Of a DNA stretch of 64,000 nt, positions 16,171-24,039 are shown one piece after another; positions within the stretch are counted from its first letter, which is position 1; the number at the start of each line of letters is the position of its first letter. The notes beneath the pieces were generated by a model. That model had not been told where the DNA came from. It saw nothing but the letters and a program-made list of their open reading frames with translations, and ran no database searches. The position numbers and the translations under genes were made by a program. The stretch is from Saccharopolyspora_D taberi. Its GTDB lineage: Bacteria > Actinomycetota > Actinomycetes > Mycobacteriales > Pseudonocardiaceae. The DNA lies in NCBI RefSeq assembly GCF_039534165.1, contig NZ_BAAAUX010000016.1, positions 1 to 64,000 of the forward strand, given 5' to 3'.

Positions 16171-17118
16171 GTGACCGAGGAATTCAAGCTCAGGATCTTC
16201 ACCGAACCGCAGCAGGGCGCGACCTACGACGACCTGCTGCGGGTCGCCAGGACCGCCGAAGCTGCGGGCTACGACGCCTTCTTCCGCTCCGACCACTACC
16301 TGAAGATGGGCTCGGTGACCGGCGAACCCGGCCCCACCGACGCCTGGATCACCCTCGCCGGTCTGGCCCGCGAGACCTCCCGGCTGCGGCTGGGCACGCT
16401 GATGACCGCGGGCACCTTCCGGCTGCCCGGGCCGCTGGCCATCGCGGTCGCCCAGGTCGACCAGATGTCGGGCGGCCGGGTCGAGCTCGGGCTCGGCAGC
16501 GGCTGGTACGCCGACGAGCACACCGCCTACGGCATCCCGTTCCCGTCGCTGAAGGAGCGGTTCGACCGCTACGCCGAGCAGCTGGCGATCGTCACCGGCC
16601 TGTGGGCCGCCGAGCCGGGCGAGCCGTTCGCCTTCGACGGCGAGTACTACCAGCTGGCCGACTCGCCCGCGCTGCCCAAGCCGGTGCAGCGGCCGGGGCC
16701 GCCGGTGCTGATCGGCGGGGTCGGCAAGAAGCGGACCCCGGAGCTGGCCGCGCGCTACGCCAGCGAGTTCAACCTGCCGTTCGTCGACGCCGACACCGCC
16801 GCCGCGCAGTTCGAGCGGGTCGACGCGGCGTGCGCGGCGATCGGCCGCGAGCCGGGCGAGATCGTGCGCTCGGCGGCGCTGGTGCTGTGCGCCGGCAAGG
16901 ACGACGCCGAGATCGCCCGCCGGGCCGGGGCGATCGGGCGGGAGGTCGAGGAGCTGCGCACCAACGGGCTGGCCGGGACCCCTGCCGAGGTGGTGGACCG
17001 GATCGGGGCCTGGCGCGAGCGGACCGGGATCACCCGGCTCTACCTCCAGGTCCTGGACCTCGACGACCTGGACCACCTGGAGCTGGTGGCGTCCTCGGTC
17101 GCCCCGCAGCTGGGCTGA
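16171..17118 (+). CDS. LLM class F420-dependent oxidoreductase
   Basis: A 315-residue luciferase-like TIM-barrel protein. The pattern FRSDHYLKMG, TSRLRLGTLMTAGTFRLPG, VDQMSGGRVELGLGSGWYADEH and LIGGVGKKRTPELAARYA is that of the TIGR03560-like group of F420-dependent oxidoreductases. F420 use is expected in actinobacteria but cannot be proven here; FMN is the alternative. The substrate is unknown. GTG 16171 starts 23 bases after the TetR stop, so the two probably form one transcript. The stop codon overlaps the start of a dispersed intergenic repeat. Confidence 0.88.
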   Translation: MTEEFKLRIFTEPQQGATYDDLLRVARTAEAAGYDAFFRSDHYLKMGSVTGEPGPTDAWITLAGLARETSRLRLGTLMTAGTFRLPGPLAIAVAQVDQMSGGRVELGLGSGWYADEHTAYGIPFPSLKERFDRYAEQLAIVTGLWAAEPGEPFAFDGEYYQLADSPALPKPVQRPGPPVLIGGVGKKRTPELAARYASEFNLPFVDADTAAAQFERVDAACAAIGREPGEIVRSAALVLCAGKDDAEIARRAGAIGREVEELRTNGLAGTPAEVVDRIGAWRERTGITRLYLQVLDLDDLDHLELVASSVAPQLG

Positions 17119-17150
17119 GGTTCCGCCACCCGCACCGCCAAGCAAACCGA
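17116..17150 (+). repeat. dispersed intergenic repeat, copy 1
   Basis: The 25 bases at 17116-17140 match the reverse complement of 58722-58746 with one mismatch. Similarity continues more weakly for about ten bases (gCAAAnCGA). The copy begins on the LLM stop codon. Confidence 0.65.
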
Positions 17151-17166
17151 CCTGAAGCCCCTCGCT

Positions 17167-17643
17167 TCACCCGCGGAGCTGGCCTGCGATGTCGGAGGCC
17201 GCGGTGAGCAGGACGAGCGCGGGAACGACCGCCTGCGGGCGCAGGCGGTACGAACCGCGCTTGTCCTGCTCGACCAGACCGCACGCGGTGAGGCTCTTGA
17301 GGTGGTGGTACAGCTGCCCGGTGGAGCCGAGCCCGGCCGCGGCCTGCAGTGCCGCCGCGTTCTGGGCGCCCTCCCCGGCCAGCAGCCGGACCACCGCCGC
17401 CCGCGCCGGGTGCCCGAGCGCGGCGAGCACGTCGGTGCGCGGGCCGTCGTCCAGCTCCATCACCCGCGCGGGGTCGGCGTGGATCGTCCACTCCAGCTCC
17501 GCGGGCTCGACGAGCCTGCCCCCGTACTCCACGACGTTGCCGCTGGGTTCCGCCGCGCTCGCGCGCTCGCGCCCCTCCAGCGCGGCGACGCGCCGTTCGA
17601 GTTCGGCGATCCGGTCGAGGACGTCATCCGATGGCGAGGTCAC
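17167..17643 (-). CDS. ArsR-like winged-helix transcriptional regulator
   Basis: A 158-residue regulator. The N-terminus (DDVLDRIAELERRVAALEGRE) is a short coiled coil likely to mediate dimerisation. The winged helix is at about residues 65-125, with ALGHPARAAVVRLLAGE, AAGLGSTGQLYHHLKSLTA and GLVEQDKRGSYRL, typical of ArsR/PadR-like HTH domains. No metal-binding cysteine cluster is present, so it is not a classical metal sensor. GTG 17643 lies 14 bases after the serine hydrolase stop, so the pair is an operon. The long palindrome upstream of that operon (18765-18808) is a candidate autoregulatory site. Confidence 0.85.
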   Translation of the reverse strand: MTSPSDDVLDRIAELERRVAALEGRERASAAEPSGNVVEYGGRLVEPAELEWTIHADPARVMELDDGPRTDVLAALGHPARAAVVRLLAGEGAQNAAALQAAAGLGSTGQLYHHLKSLTACGLVEQDKRGSYRLRPQAVVPALVLLTAASDIAGQLRG

Positions 17644-17657
17644 CGGACGAGCTTGCC

Positions 17658-18761
17658 TCAGCCGCGCAACGCCCGTGCGAGCCGGTCCCGCCAGGCCGGG
17701 TCCAGGATCGCCATGAGCAGCACTCCCGCCGGATCGCCCTTGGCCACCTGGTCGGGGCCGATGTCGCCGTGCGCGACCAGCCCGCCGAAGCCGACGCCGC
17801 CGTCCTCGCGCCGCACCGACAGGCCGCAGGTCAGGATGCCGGGCAGGCTGCCGCCCTTGTTGCCGATGCCGATCACGCCCGGCGGCAGGTGGCCCTGCAG
17901 GGGCCGTTCCAGGACCTCCCGCGCGATGCCCGCGGCCTTCGACCGGCCGGTGGCGATGGCGCGGTGGATCGCCGCCAACGACGACGCCGGGGCGGCCATC
18001 GTGCCGTCGCCCCAGGCGCACTGCGCATCCCACGGCGGCAGCGGCTGCGTGGTCAGCCGCTCCAGGGTCCGCGCGCGCAGTGCGGGATCGTCGCGGTAGC
18101 GGCGTTCGAGGCGGAAGCCGAGCCTGCGCCGCAGCGGGGCCGGGGCCCAGGCCGGGGGAGCGTGCTCGGGCAGCGCGAGGAACAGGTACTCCGCGCACAG
18201 CGAGCGCAGGTCCGGATCCGGCCAGCCGCCATTCCGCGCCGCGCGGACCAGCGCGGGCAGGCCGAGCCGGTCGCGGAGGAAGTCCGGGGCGGCGCTGTCG
18301 CTGAAGCGGATCATGGCGTCGACCATCTGCTCCAGCGCGACCCGGTGCTCGGGGTCGGCCGCATGCAGGCCGGTCGGGTCGGTCGGGATGCCGAGCCTGC
18401 CCAGCGCGGCGACGTGCGCGCCGCCGTCGGTGGGCACGTAGTAGCGCTCCCAGTCGCCGACCCGCACCTGCTCGGCGGGGTCGAGGCGCCCCTCGGCCAC
18501 CGCCTCCGCGTAGGCGGCCAGGTGCACGACCTTGATCGACGACGCCAGCGGCTGGGCCGCGTGGGCCCGGTGCGCCAGCACGCCGCCGCGGCCGTCGTCG
18601 ATGACCAGGCCGAGCCCCTCCCGGTGTGCGCTGATCCAGTTCAGCCAGCCCTCGGGCGTCGACAGGTCGGGGGCCGGTTGTGCCGTCGCCGGGGTCGCGA
18701 GTGCGAGCGCGGGCACCGCCGCCGCGGCGGTTGCGAGCAGGGTGCGGCGGGATACGGGCAT
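17658..18761 (-). CDS. secreted class A beta-lactamase-like serine hydrolase
   Basis: A 367-residue exported protein. The N-terminus (SRRTLLATAAAAVPALALATPATA) is a signal peptide with a twin arginine, cut near residue 27. The penicillin-recognising fold is indicated by SxxK (S74-S-I-K77), by SDS at 154-156 in place of the SDN loop, and by KGG at 302-304 in place of KTG. The two altered motifs suggest a non-lactamase substrate or a weak lactamase. ATG 18761 has GGAGGAG upstream. It is cotranscribed with the HTH regulator downstream and preceded by a 44-bp palindrome overlapping its ribosome site. Confidence 0.85.
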   Translation of the reverse strand: MPVSRRTLLATAAAAVPALALATPATAQPAPDLSTPEGWLNWISAHREGLGLVIDDGRGGVLAHRAHAAQPLASSIKVVHLAAYAEAVAEGRLDPAEQVRVGDWERYYVPTDGGAHVAALGRLGIPTDPTGLHAADPEHRVALEQMVDAMIRFSDSAAPDFLRDRLGLPALVRAARNGGWPDPDLRSLCAEYLFLALPEHAPPAWAPAPLRRRLGFRLERRYRDDPALRARTLERLTTQPLPPWDAQCAWGDGTMAAPASSLAAIHRAIATGRSKAAGIAREVLERPLQGHLPPGVIGIGNKGGSLPGILTCGLSVRREDGGVGFGGLVAHGDIGPDQVAKGDPAGVLLMAILDPAWRDRLARALRG

Positions 18762-18764
18762 GTT

Positions 18765-18808
18765 CCACTCCTCCAGTAGTCCGTAATTCCGGAATACTAG
18801 AGGAGTGG
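18765..18808. promoter_or_regulatory. 44-bp near-perfect palindrome upstream of the serine hydrolase operon
   Basis: Centred between 18786 and 18787, 19 of 22 base pairs are symmetric. The outer arms CCACTCCTC and GAGGAGTGG are perfect nine-base arms and contain the hydrolase ribosome site. The inner part carries TCCG-n-AATT-n-CGGA. It begins 12 bases after the lipB stop. It could be an operator, a translational switch, or the lipB terminator; no T run follows on the minus strand. Confidence 0.8.
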
Positions 18809-18819
18809 AGTCCGGGTTG

Positions 18820-19566
18820 TCAGCGCAGTGCCGGATCCAGCGCGAGCCGTGCGCCCGCCACCGCGGGCTCGGAGCGCGAGATGTCGTGGTCGGAGACCGG
18901 CAGCACGCCGTCGACCGCGTCCAGCACGGCCTGTCGGACCAGCGGCAGCGCGTCGGCGACCGTGATCTCCCGGCCCGCCTCGCGGGACAGCGTGGTCACC
19001 CCGGCGTCCCGGATGCCGCACGGCACGATCCGGTCCCACACCGACATGTCGGAATTGCAGTTGAGCTCCAGGCCGTGCATGGTCACGCCCTGCTGCACGC
19101 GGATGCCGATCGCGGCGATCTTGCGCTCCGGGGCGCCGTCGCCCGCGGGCAGCCACACGCCGCTGCGGCCCTCGACCCGGCCGGCCTCCAGCCCGAACTG
19201 CGCGCAGACGTGGATCAGGGCCTCCTCCAGCCGCCGCACGTAGTCCACGACGTCGATCGGGTCGGACAGCTGCAGGATCGGGTAGCCGACGATCTGCCCC
19301 GGCCCGTGCCAGGTGATCTTCCCGCCGCGGTCGACGTCGATGACCGGCGTGCCGTCGTGCGGCCGGTCCTCCGGCGAGGTGCGCTTCCCGGCGGTGTAGA
19401 CCGACGGGTGCTCCAGCAGCAGCAGGGTGTCGCCGTTGTCACCGGTAGCGCGGCCACCGGCCAGCTCCCGCTGCAGGTCCCAAGCGGACAGGTAGTCGAT
19501 CGTTCCCAACTCGCGCACCTCGACCGGGTCGGACGAGGCACGGCATGAAATCTCGGCACGAGTCAC
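18820..19566 (-). CDS. lipB: lipoyl(octanoyl) transferase
   Basis: LipB (248 residues) moves the octanoyl group from acyl carrier protein to the lipoyl-domain lysine of E2 and H proteins, the step before LipA. Diagnostic motifs are RGGKITWHGPGQ at 80-91, the catalytic Lys149 in APERKIAAIG and the acyl-accepting Cys183 in PCGIRDAGVTTL. GTG 19566 gives a short extra N-terminus; a later start is possible. The upstream epimerase gene ends nine bases before, so the two share a transcript. The order epimerase-lipB matches Rv2216-Rv2217. Confidence 0.97.
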   Translation of the reverse strand: MTRAEISCRASSDPVEVRELGTIDYLSAWDLQRELAGGRATGDNGDTLLLLEHPSVYTAGKRTSPEDRPHDGTPVIDVDRGGKITWHGPGQIVGYPILQLSDPIDVVDYVRRLEEALIHVCAQFGLEAGRVEGRSGVWLPAGDGAPERKIAAIGIRVQQGVTMHGLELNCNSDMSVWDRIVPCGIRDAGVTTLSREAGREITVADALPLVRQAVLDAVDGVLPVSDHDISRSEPAVAGARLALDPALR

Positions 19567-19575
19567 GCGGCCAGG

Positions 19576-20478
19576 CTACGCCCGGCTTCCAGCAGGCGAC
19601 ACGGCCGCCGCCAGCGCCGCTCCCACCGACGGGTGCTGGAACGTGAAGCCGTTGGCCTCCAGCACGGTCGGCAGCGCCCGTTGCCCGGTGAGCACGTTCT
19701 CCGCGGCCTCGCCCAGCGCCGCGCGGAGCACGAACCCCGGCACGATCCACGGCGCCGGGCGCCCCATCGCCTCGCCCAGCGCGCGGGTGAACTCCGCGTT
19801 GGTCACCGGCGCGGGCCCGGTCAGGTTCACCGGACCGGAGATCTCGGAGTGCTCCAGGACGAACCGCAGGGCGGCGGTCTCGTCGTCCAGCGAGATCCAC
19901 GGCAGGTACTGGGAGCCGTCGCCCAGCCGCCCGCCGAGCAGGAACGCGAACAGCGGGCGCAGCGCGCCCAGCATCCCGCCCGAAGGCGAGAGCACCGGTC
20001 CGGTGCGGGCCAGCACCACCCGCGCGCCCGCCTCGGCGGCGGGCCGGGTCGCGGCCTCCCACTGCTGGCACAGGTCGGCCAGGAACCCGGCGCCCGCGGG
20101 CGCGGACTCGGTCACCGGCTGCTGGCCCGCGTCGCCGTAGAAGCCGACCGCCGAGCCGTTGACCAGGACCGGAACCCCGCGCGCGGCGACCGCTTCGGCC
20201 AGCACCGCGGTCGGCCGGACCCGCGAGTCCACCAGCAGCCGCTTGCGCTCCGGCGTCCAGCGCCGGTCGCCGAGCCCGGCGCCGCAGAGGTTCACCACCG
20301 CGTCCGCGCCGTCCAGCGCACCGTTCTCGATCCGGCCCGCCTCCGGGTCCCAGCCGCGCTCGTCCGGCGCCTCCGGGGTGCGGCGGACCAGCCGGATCAC
20401 CTCGTGCCGAGCCTGCCGGAGAACGGGGACCAGGCTGGTTCCGATCAACCCGGAGGATCCGGCGACAACCACGCGCAT
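19576..20478 (-). CDS. TIGR01777 family epimerase (NAD-dependent, SDR-like)
   Basis: A 300-residue extended short-chain dehydrogenase-like protein of the TIGR01777 family. The N-terminus MRVVVAGSSGLIGTSLVPVL is the Rossmann loop. NGSAVGFYGD holds the conserved tyrosine region, and the DUF1731 C-terminal domain occupies about residues 245-295 (APWIVPGFVLRAALGE, LTGQRALP). The catalytic role of this family is unsettled; a relation to plant SulA/GC1 has been noted, but no reaction can be asserted. ATG 20478 is preferred over a longer frame without similarity. It is the positional equivalent of Rv2216 and shares a transcript with lipB. Confidence 0.88.
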   Translation of the reverse strand: MRVVVAGSSGLIGTSLVPVLRQARHEVIRLVRRTPEAPDERGWDPEAGRIENGALDGADAVVNLCGAGLGDRRWTPERKRLLVDSRVRPTAVLAEAVAARGVPVLVNGSAVGFYGDAGQQPVTESAPAGAGFLADLCQQWEAATRPAAEAGARVVLARTGPVLSPSGGMLGALRPLFAFLLGGRLGDGSQYLPWISLDDETAALRFVLEHSEISGPVNLTGPAPVTNAEFTRALGEAMGRPAPWIVPGFVLRAALGEAAENVLTGQRALPTVLEANGFTFQHPSVGAALAAAVSPAGSRA

Positions 20479-20531
20479 GCGCTGATCGTCTCGCACCCCG
20501 CGCACGGGCGCGACACCTCCGCCCGCAACGG

Positions 20532-20569
20532 CGGAGGGGCCGCCCACCAGATGGTGGACGGCCCCTCCG
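20532..20569 (-). terminator. sucB terminator hairpin
   Basis: An 11-bp perfect stem (20532-20542 with 20559-20569) encloses a 16-base loop that itself holds an inner CCACC/GGTGG helix. It starts 10 bases beyond the sucB stop and no T run follows. Confidence 0.75.
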
Positions 20570-20578
20570 GGGACCGGG

Positions 20579-22321
20579 TCACAGGCCCAGGTCGGCCTCG
20601 AACGCGCCTTCCTCCAGCCGCTGCTTGAGCGTGCTGAGGAAGCGCGCGGCGTCGGCGCCGTCGACCAGCCGGTGGTCGTAGGACAGCGCCAGGTACACCA
20701 TCGACCGGATGGCGATGGTGTCGCCGCCGTTGTCGTCGCTGACCACGACCGGCCGCTTGACCACGGTGCCGGTGCCGAGCATGCCCACCTGCGGCGGGTT
20801 CAGGATCGGCGTGTCGAACAGCGCGCCCCGGCTGCCGGTGTTGGTCAGCGTGAAGGTGCCGCCGCTGAGCTCGTCCGGCTTGATCTTGTTGTTCCGGGTC
20901 CGCGCCGCCAGGTCGGCGATCTTGCGGGCCAGCCCGCCGAGGTTGAGGTCACCGGCGTCGTGGATCACCGGCGAGACCAGGCCGCGGTCGGTGTCCACCG
21001 CGATCGCCAGGTGCTCGGCGGCGTGGTAGGTGACTTCCTTGTTCTCCTCGTCCACCGAGGCGTTCAGCTTCGGGTGCAGCTTCAGCGCCTCGGCCGCGGC
21101 CTTGGCGAAGAAGGGCAGGAACGACAGCTTGACGCCCTCGGCGGCCTCGAAGTTGTGCTTCGCGCGCTCGCGCAGCCGGGCGATCCGGGTCACGTCGACC
21201 TCGACCACCGTGGTCAGCTGCGCCGCGGTCTGCAGCGACTCCACCATCCGGCGCGCCAGCAGCTGCCGCAGGCGCGACATCTTCTGCGTGGTGCCGCGCA
21301 GCGCCTTGGCCTCCTCCGACGGCTCCACCGCCGGGCTGGCGGGGCTCGGCTGGGCGGCCGGGGCGGCGGGCGCGGCGGCCGGCGCCGACTTGGCGGCGTC
21401 GACCGCGGCCTGCACGTCCTGCTTGCGGATCCGGCCGCCGACACCGCTGCCCTTGATGGTGGACAGGTCGATGCCGTGCTCGTTGGCCAGCTTGCGGACC
21501 AGCGGAGTCACGTACGGCGCGGCGGCTGCCGGGGCACCGCCGTTGACCGGGGCGGCGGGCTGGGCCGGGGCCGCGGGCTTGGGCTGCTCCGGAGCAGGGG
21601 CGGGAGCCGCCTGCTGCGGGGCCGGAGCGGGAGCCGCGGCCGGCTCGGGCGCGGGCTCCGGGGTCGGCTCGGGCTGGGCCGGGGCCGACGGGGCGGCGGG
21701 CGCGGCGCCCTGCTCGCCGACCACGGCCAGCTTCGCGCCGACCTCGGCGGTCTCGTCCTCGCCCGCGGCGATCTCCAGCACCGTCCCGGCCACCGGGGAC
21801 GGGATCTCGGTGTCGACCTTGTCGGTGGAGACCTCCAGCAGGGGTTCGTCGACCTCGACGGTCTCGCCGACCTGCTTGAGCCACCTGGTGATCGTGCCCT
21901 CGGTGACGCTCTCGCCGAGCGCCGGCATCGTGACGTCGGTGCCCTGCGCGGCACCCGACGGCGCGGCCTGCTGGGCCGGCGCCTCCTGCTGCGGCTCGGC
22001 CGGAGCGGCGGGCTCGGGCTCGGCGGCGGCCTGCGGCGCTTCCTGCTGGGCGGGCGCGGACTCCTGCGCGGGCGCGGCCTCGCCGGCCTCGCCGATCACG
22101 GCGAGCTCACCGCCGATCTCGACGGTTTCGTCCTCCTGCGCGACGATGCGCTGGAGCACACCGGCGGCGGGCGACGGGATCTCGGTGTCGACCTTGTCGG
22201 TGGAGACCTCCAGCAGGGGTTCGTCGACCTCGACGGTCTCGCCCTCCTGCTTGAGCCACCTGGTGATCGTGCCCTCGGTGACGCTCTCGCCGAGCGCCGG
22301 CATTTGAACGGAGAAGGCCAT
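20579..22321 (-). CDS. sucB: dihydrolipoyllysine acyltransferase (E2), two lipoyl domains
   Basis: The 580-residue E2 core of a 2-oxo acid dehydrogenase complex. Two lipoyl domains carry Lys43 and Lys168 in identical STDKVDTE contexts, joined by Ala/Pro/Gln-rich linkers. A peripheral subunit-binding domain follows at about 272-310 (VTPLVRKLANEHGIDLS), then the catalytic acyltransferase domain with His550 and Asp554 in DHRLVDG. In Mycobacterium the equivalent (DlaT, Rv2215) serves pyruvate dehydrogenase, so the older name SucB may mislead about substrate. ATG 22321 starts MAFSVQMPALGE. The lipoyl-domain DNA segments are almost identical at the nucleotide level (see the repeat entry). lpd lies 69 bases upstream on the same strand, and lipA/lipB supply the cofactor. 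Confidence 0.96.
   Translation of the reverse strand: MAFSVQMPALGESVTEGTITRWLKQEGETVEVDEPLLEVSTDKVDTEIPSPAAGVLQRIVAQEDETVEIGGELAVIGEAGEAAPAQESAPAQQEAPQAAAEPEPAAPAEPQQEAPAQQAAPSGAAQGTDVTMPALGESVTEGTITRWLKQVGETVEVDEPLLEVSTDKVDTEIPSPVAGTVLEIAAGEDETAEVGAKLAVVGEQGAAPAAPSAPAQPEPTPEPAPEPAAAPAPAPQQAAPAPAPEQPKPAAPAQPAAPVNGGAPAAAAPYVTPLVRKLANEHGIDLSTIKGSGVGGRIRKQDVQAAVDAAKSAPAAAPAAPAAQPSPASPAVEPSEEAKALRGTTQKMSRLRQLLARRMVESLQTAAQLTTVVEVDVTRIARLRERAKHNFEAAEGVKLSFLPFFAKAAAEALKLHPKLNASVDEENKEVTYHAAEHLAIAVDTDRGLVSPVIHDAGDLNLGGLARKIADLAARTRNNKIKPDELSGGTFTLTNTGSRGALFDTPILNPPQVGMLGTGTVVKRPVVVSDDNGGDTIAIRSMVYLALSYDHRLVDGADAARFLSTLKQRLEEGAFEADLGL
21801..22303 (-). repeat. internal direct repeat of the two lipoyl-domain segments
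   Basis: Bases 21801-21928 and 22176-22303 (128 bases each, offset 375 bases or 125 codons) differ at only two positions. They encode residues 7-49 and 132-174 of the E2 protein. Even synonymous sites are identical, while the linkers around them diverge. This points to recent conversion or duplication. Confidence 0.9.
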
Positions 22322-22390
22322 CGGTTCGCTGACTCCTCGTAGTGTGGCGGGGTGCTTGGCTGACTCGTCCGGTCGGCCGGGATTCAGACG

Positions 22391-23761
22391 TCAGCCGTGC
22401 ACGTGCAGCGGCTTGCCGGCCAGGGCGAGGTGGGCCTCGCCGAGCGCTTCGGTCTGAGTCGGGTGGGCGTGCACCAGCGGTGCGACGTCCTCGGGCAGGG
22501 CTTCCCAGTTGTAGATCAGCTGGGCCTCGCCGATGAGCTCGCCGACCCGGTCACCGACCAGGTGCAGGCCGACCACCGGGCCGTCGGCGGCGCGGACCAG
22601 CTTGACCACACCGGAGGTCTTGAGGATCTGGCTCTTGCCGTTGCCCGCGAGGTCGTAGTTGATGGTCTCGACCGCGCCGTACTGCTCCTTGGCCTGCGCT
22701 TCGGTCAGCCCGACCGAGGCGACCTCGGGGTGGCAGTAGGTGACGCGCGGGATGCCCGCCTCGTCGATCGGCTGCGGGTTGAGCCCGGCGATCTCCTCTG
22801 CGACGAAGATGCCCTGCTGGAATCCGCGGTGCGCCAGCTGCAGGCCCGGGACGATGTCGCCGACCGCGTAGACGCCGTCAACCCCGGTGCGCAGCCGGTC
22901 GTCGGTGCGCACGAAACCGCGCTCGACGGTGATGCCCGCTTCCTCGAAGCCCAGCGCGGCGGTGTTCGGGCCGCGGCCGACCGCGACCAGCAGCAGGTCG
23001 GCGTCGAACTGGTCGCCGTTCTCCAGGCTGACGCTGACGCCGCTGTCGCTCTGGGTGGCGCCGGTGAACTTCACGCCGGTTTTGAACTTGATGCCGCGCT
23101 TGCGGAACTCGCGCTCCAGGCGCTTGGAGATGAACTCGTCCTCGTTGGGCACCAGGTGCGGCAGGGCCTCGACGATGGTGACCTCGGCGCCGAAGGACCG
23201 CCACACGCTGGCGAACTCCACGCCGATCACGCCGCCGCCGAGCACGACGACCTTCTCCGGCACGAAGTCCAGGTTCAGCGCCTGCTCGCTGGCGATGACC
23301 CGGCCGCCCAGCTCCAGGCCCGGCAGCGTCTTGGAGTACGAGCCGGTGGCCAGCACCACGTTCTTGCCGGTGTAGCGGGTGCCGTCGACCTCGACGGTCT
23401 TGGCGTCGACGAGCCTGCCCGCACCCTCGACGACCTGGATCTTGTGCGCCTTGAACAGGCCCTGCACGCCCTTGTAGAGCTTGCCGACGACGCTGTCCTT
23501 GTAGGAGTTGACGCCCGCGATGTCGATGCCCTCCAGCGAGGTCTTCACCCCGAACTGGTCACCTTCGCGTGCGGAGTCGGCGACCTCAGCGGCGTGCAGG
23601 AGGGCCTTGGTGGGAATGCACCCGCGGTGCAGGCAGGTCCCACCGAGCTTGTCCTTTTCGATAAGGACGACGGACAGGCCGAGCTCGGCCGCGCGGAAAG
23701 CGCAGGCGTAGCCGCCCGAACCGCCGCCGAGAATGACCAGATCGGCGGACGTGTCGGTCAC
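22391..23761 (-). CDS. lpd: dihydrolipoyl dehydrogenase (E3)
   Basis: E3 (456 residues from the chosen start) is a flavoprotein that reoxidises dihydrolipoyl groups of E2 with NAD. FAD binding is shown by LVILGGGSGGYACAFRAAE, the redox disulfide by C43 and C48 in GGTCLHRGCIPTK, and NAD binding by VVLGGGVIGVEFASV. The second FAD motif is VYAVGDIV, and the active-site histidine lies in HAHPTQTE near the C-terminus. GTG 23761 is preferred because GAGGAG lies six bases before it; ATG 23782 would add seven residues without a good ribosome site. Three TATCGG-type words at 23931-23969 in the upstream gap may be regulatory. It precedes sucB on one transcript. Confidence 0.96.
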   Translation of the reverse strand: MTDTSADLVILGGGSGGYACAFRAAELGLSVVLIEKDKLGGTCLHRGCIPTKALLHAAEVADSAREGDQFGVKTSLEGIDIAGVNSYKDSVVGKLYKGVQGLFKAHKIQVVEGAGRLVDAKTVEVDGTRYTGKNVVLATGSYSKTLPGLELGGRVIASEQALNLDFVPEKVVVLGGGVIGVEFASVWRSFGAEVTIVEALPHLVPNEDEFISKRLEREFRKRGIKFKTGVKFTGATQSDSGVSVSLENGDQFDADLLLVAVGRGPNTAALGFEEAGITVERGFVRTDDRLRTGVDGVYAVGDIVPGLQLAHRGFQQGIFVAEEIAGLNPQPIDEAGIPRVTYCHPEVASVGLTEAQAKEQYGAVETINYDLAGNGKSQILKTSGVVKLVRAADGPVVGLHLVGDRVGELIGEAQLIYNWEALPEDVAPLVHAHPTQTEALGEAHLALAGKPLHVHG

Positions 23762-24039
23762 TTCGAACTCCTCGACAGGCATCGTTGACTCGCGGTCGGC
23801 GCCTGGCAGCGGTGGTCAGGCGCACCTGGGAGCCATCTTGTCACCACAGGAGGTCCTGACGCGACGTGGGCTCGACCTATTCCCGCCAAGCCCGACGGAG
23901 ATCACAGGGACCGAACTCACACCCGCCCAATACCGACAGTGGCATTATCGGTGGGGGCAAGTATCGGTAGGAAAGAGTTGTCGCGGATCTTTTCGCCCCC
24001 GCACGGCGGAAAGAGCGCCGAGCGGGAGGGTTGAGAGCC

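Noticed and set aside
20672..22342. A 556-codon plus-strand frame opposite sucB
   Set aside because: The translation is Gly/Arg/Leu repetitive, mirroring the Ala/Pro linkers and lipoyl repeats of the E2 gene.
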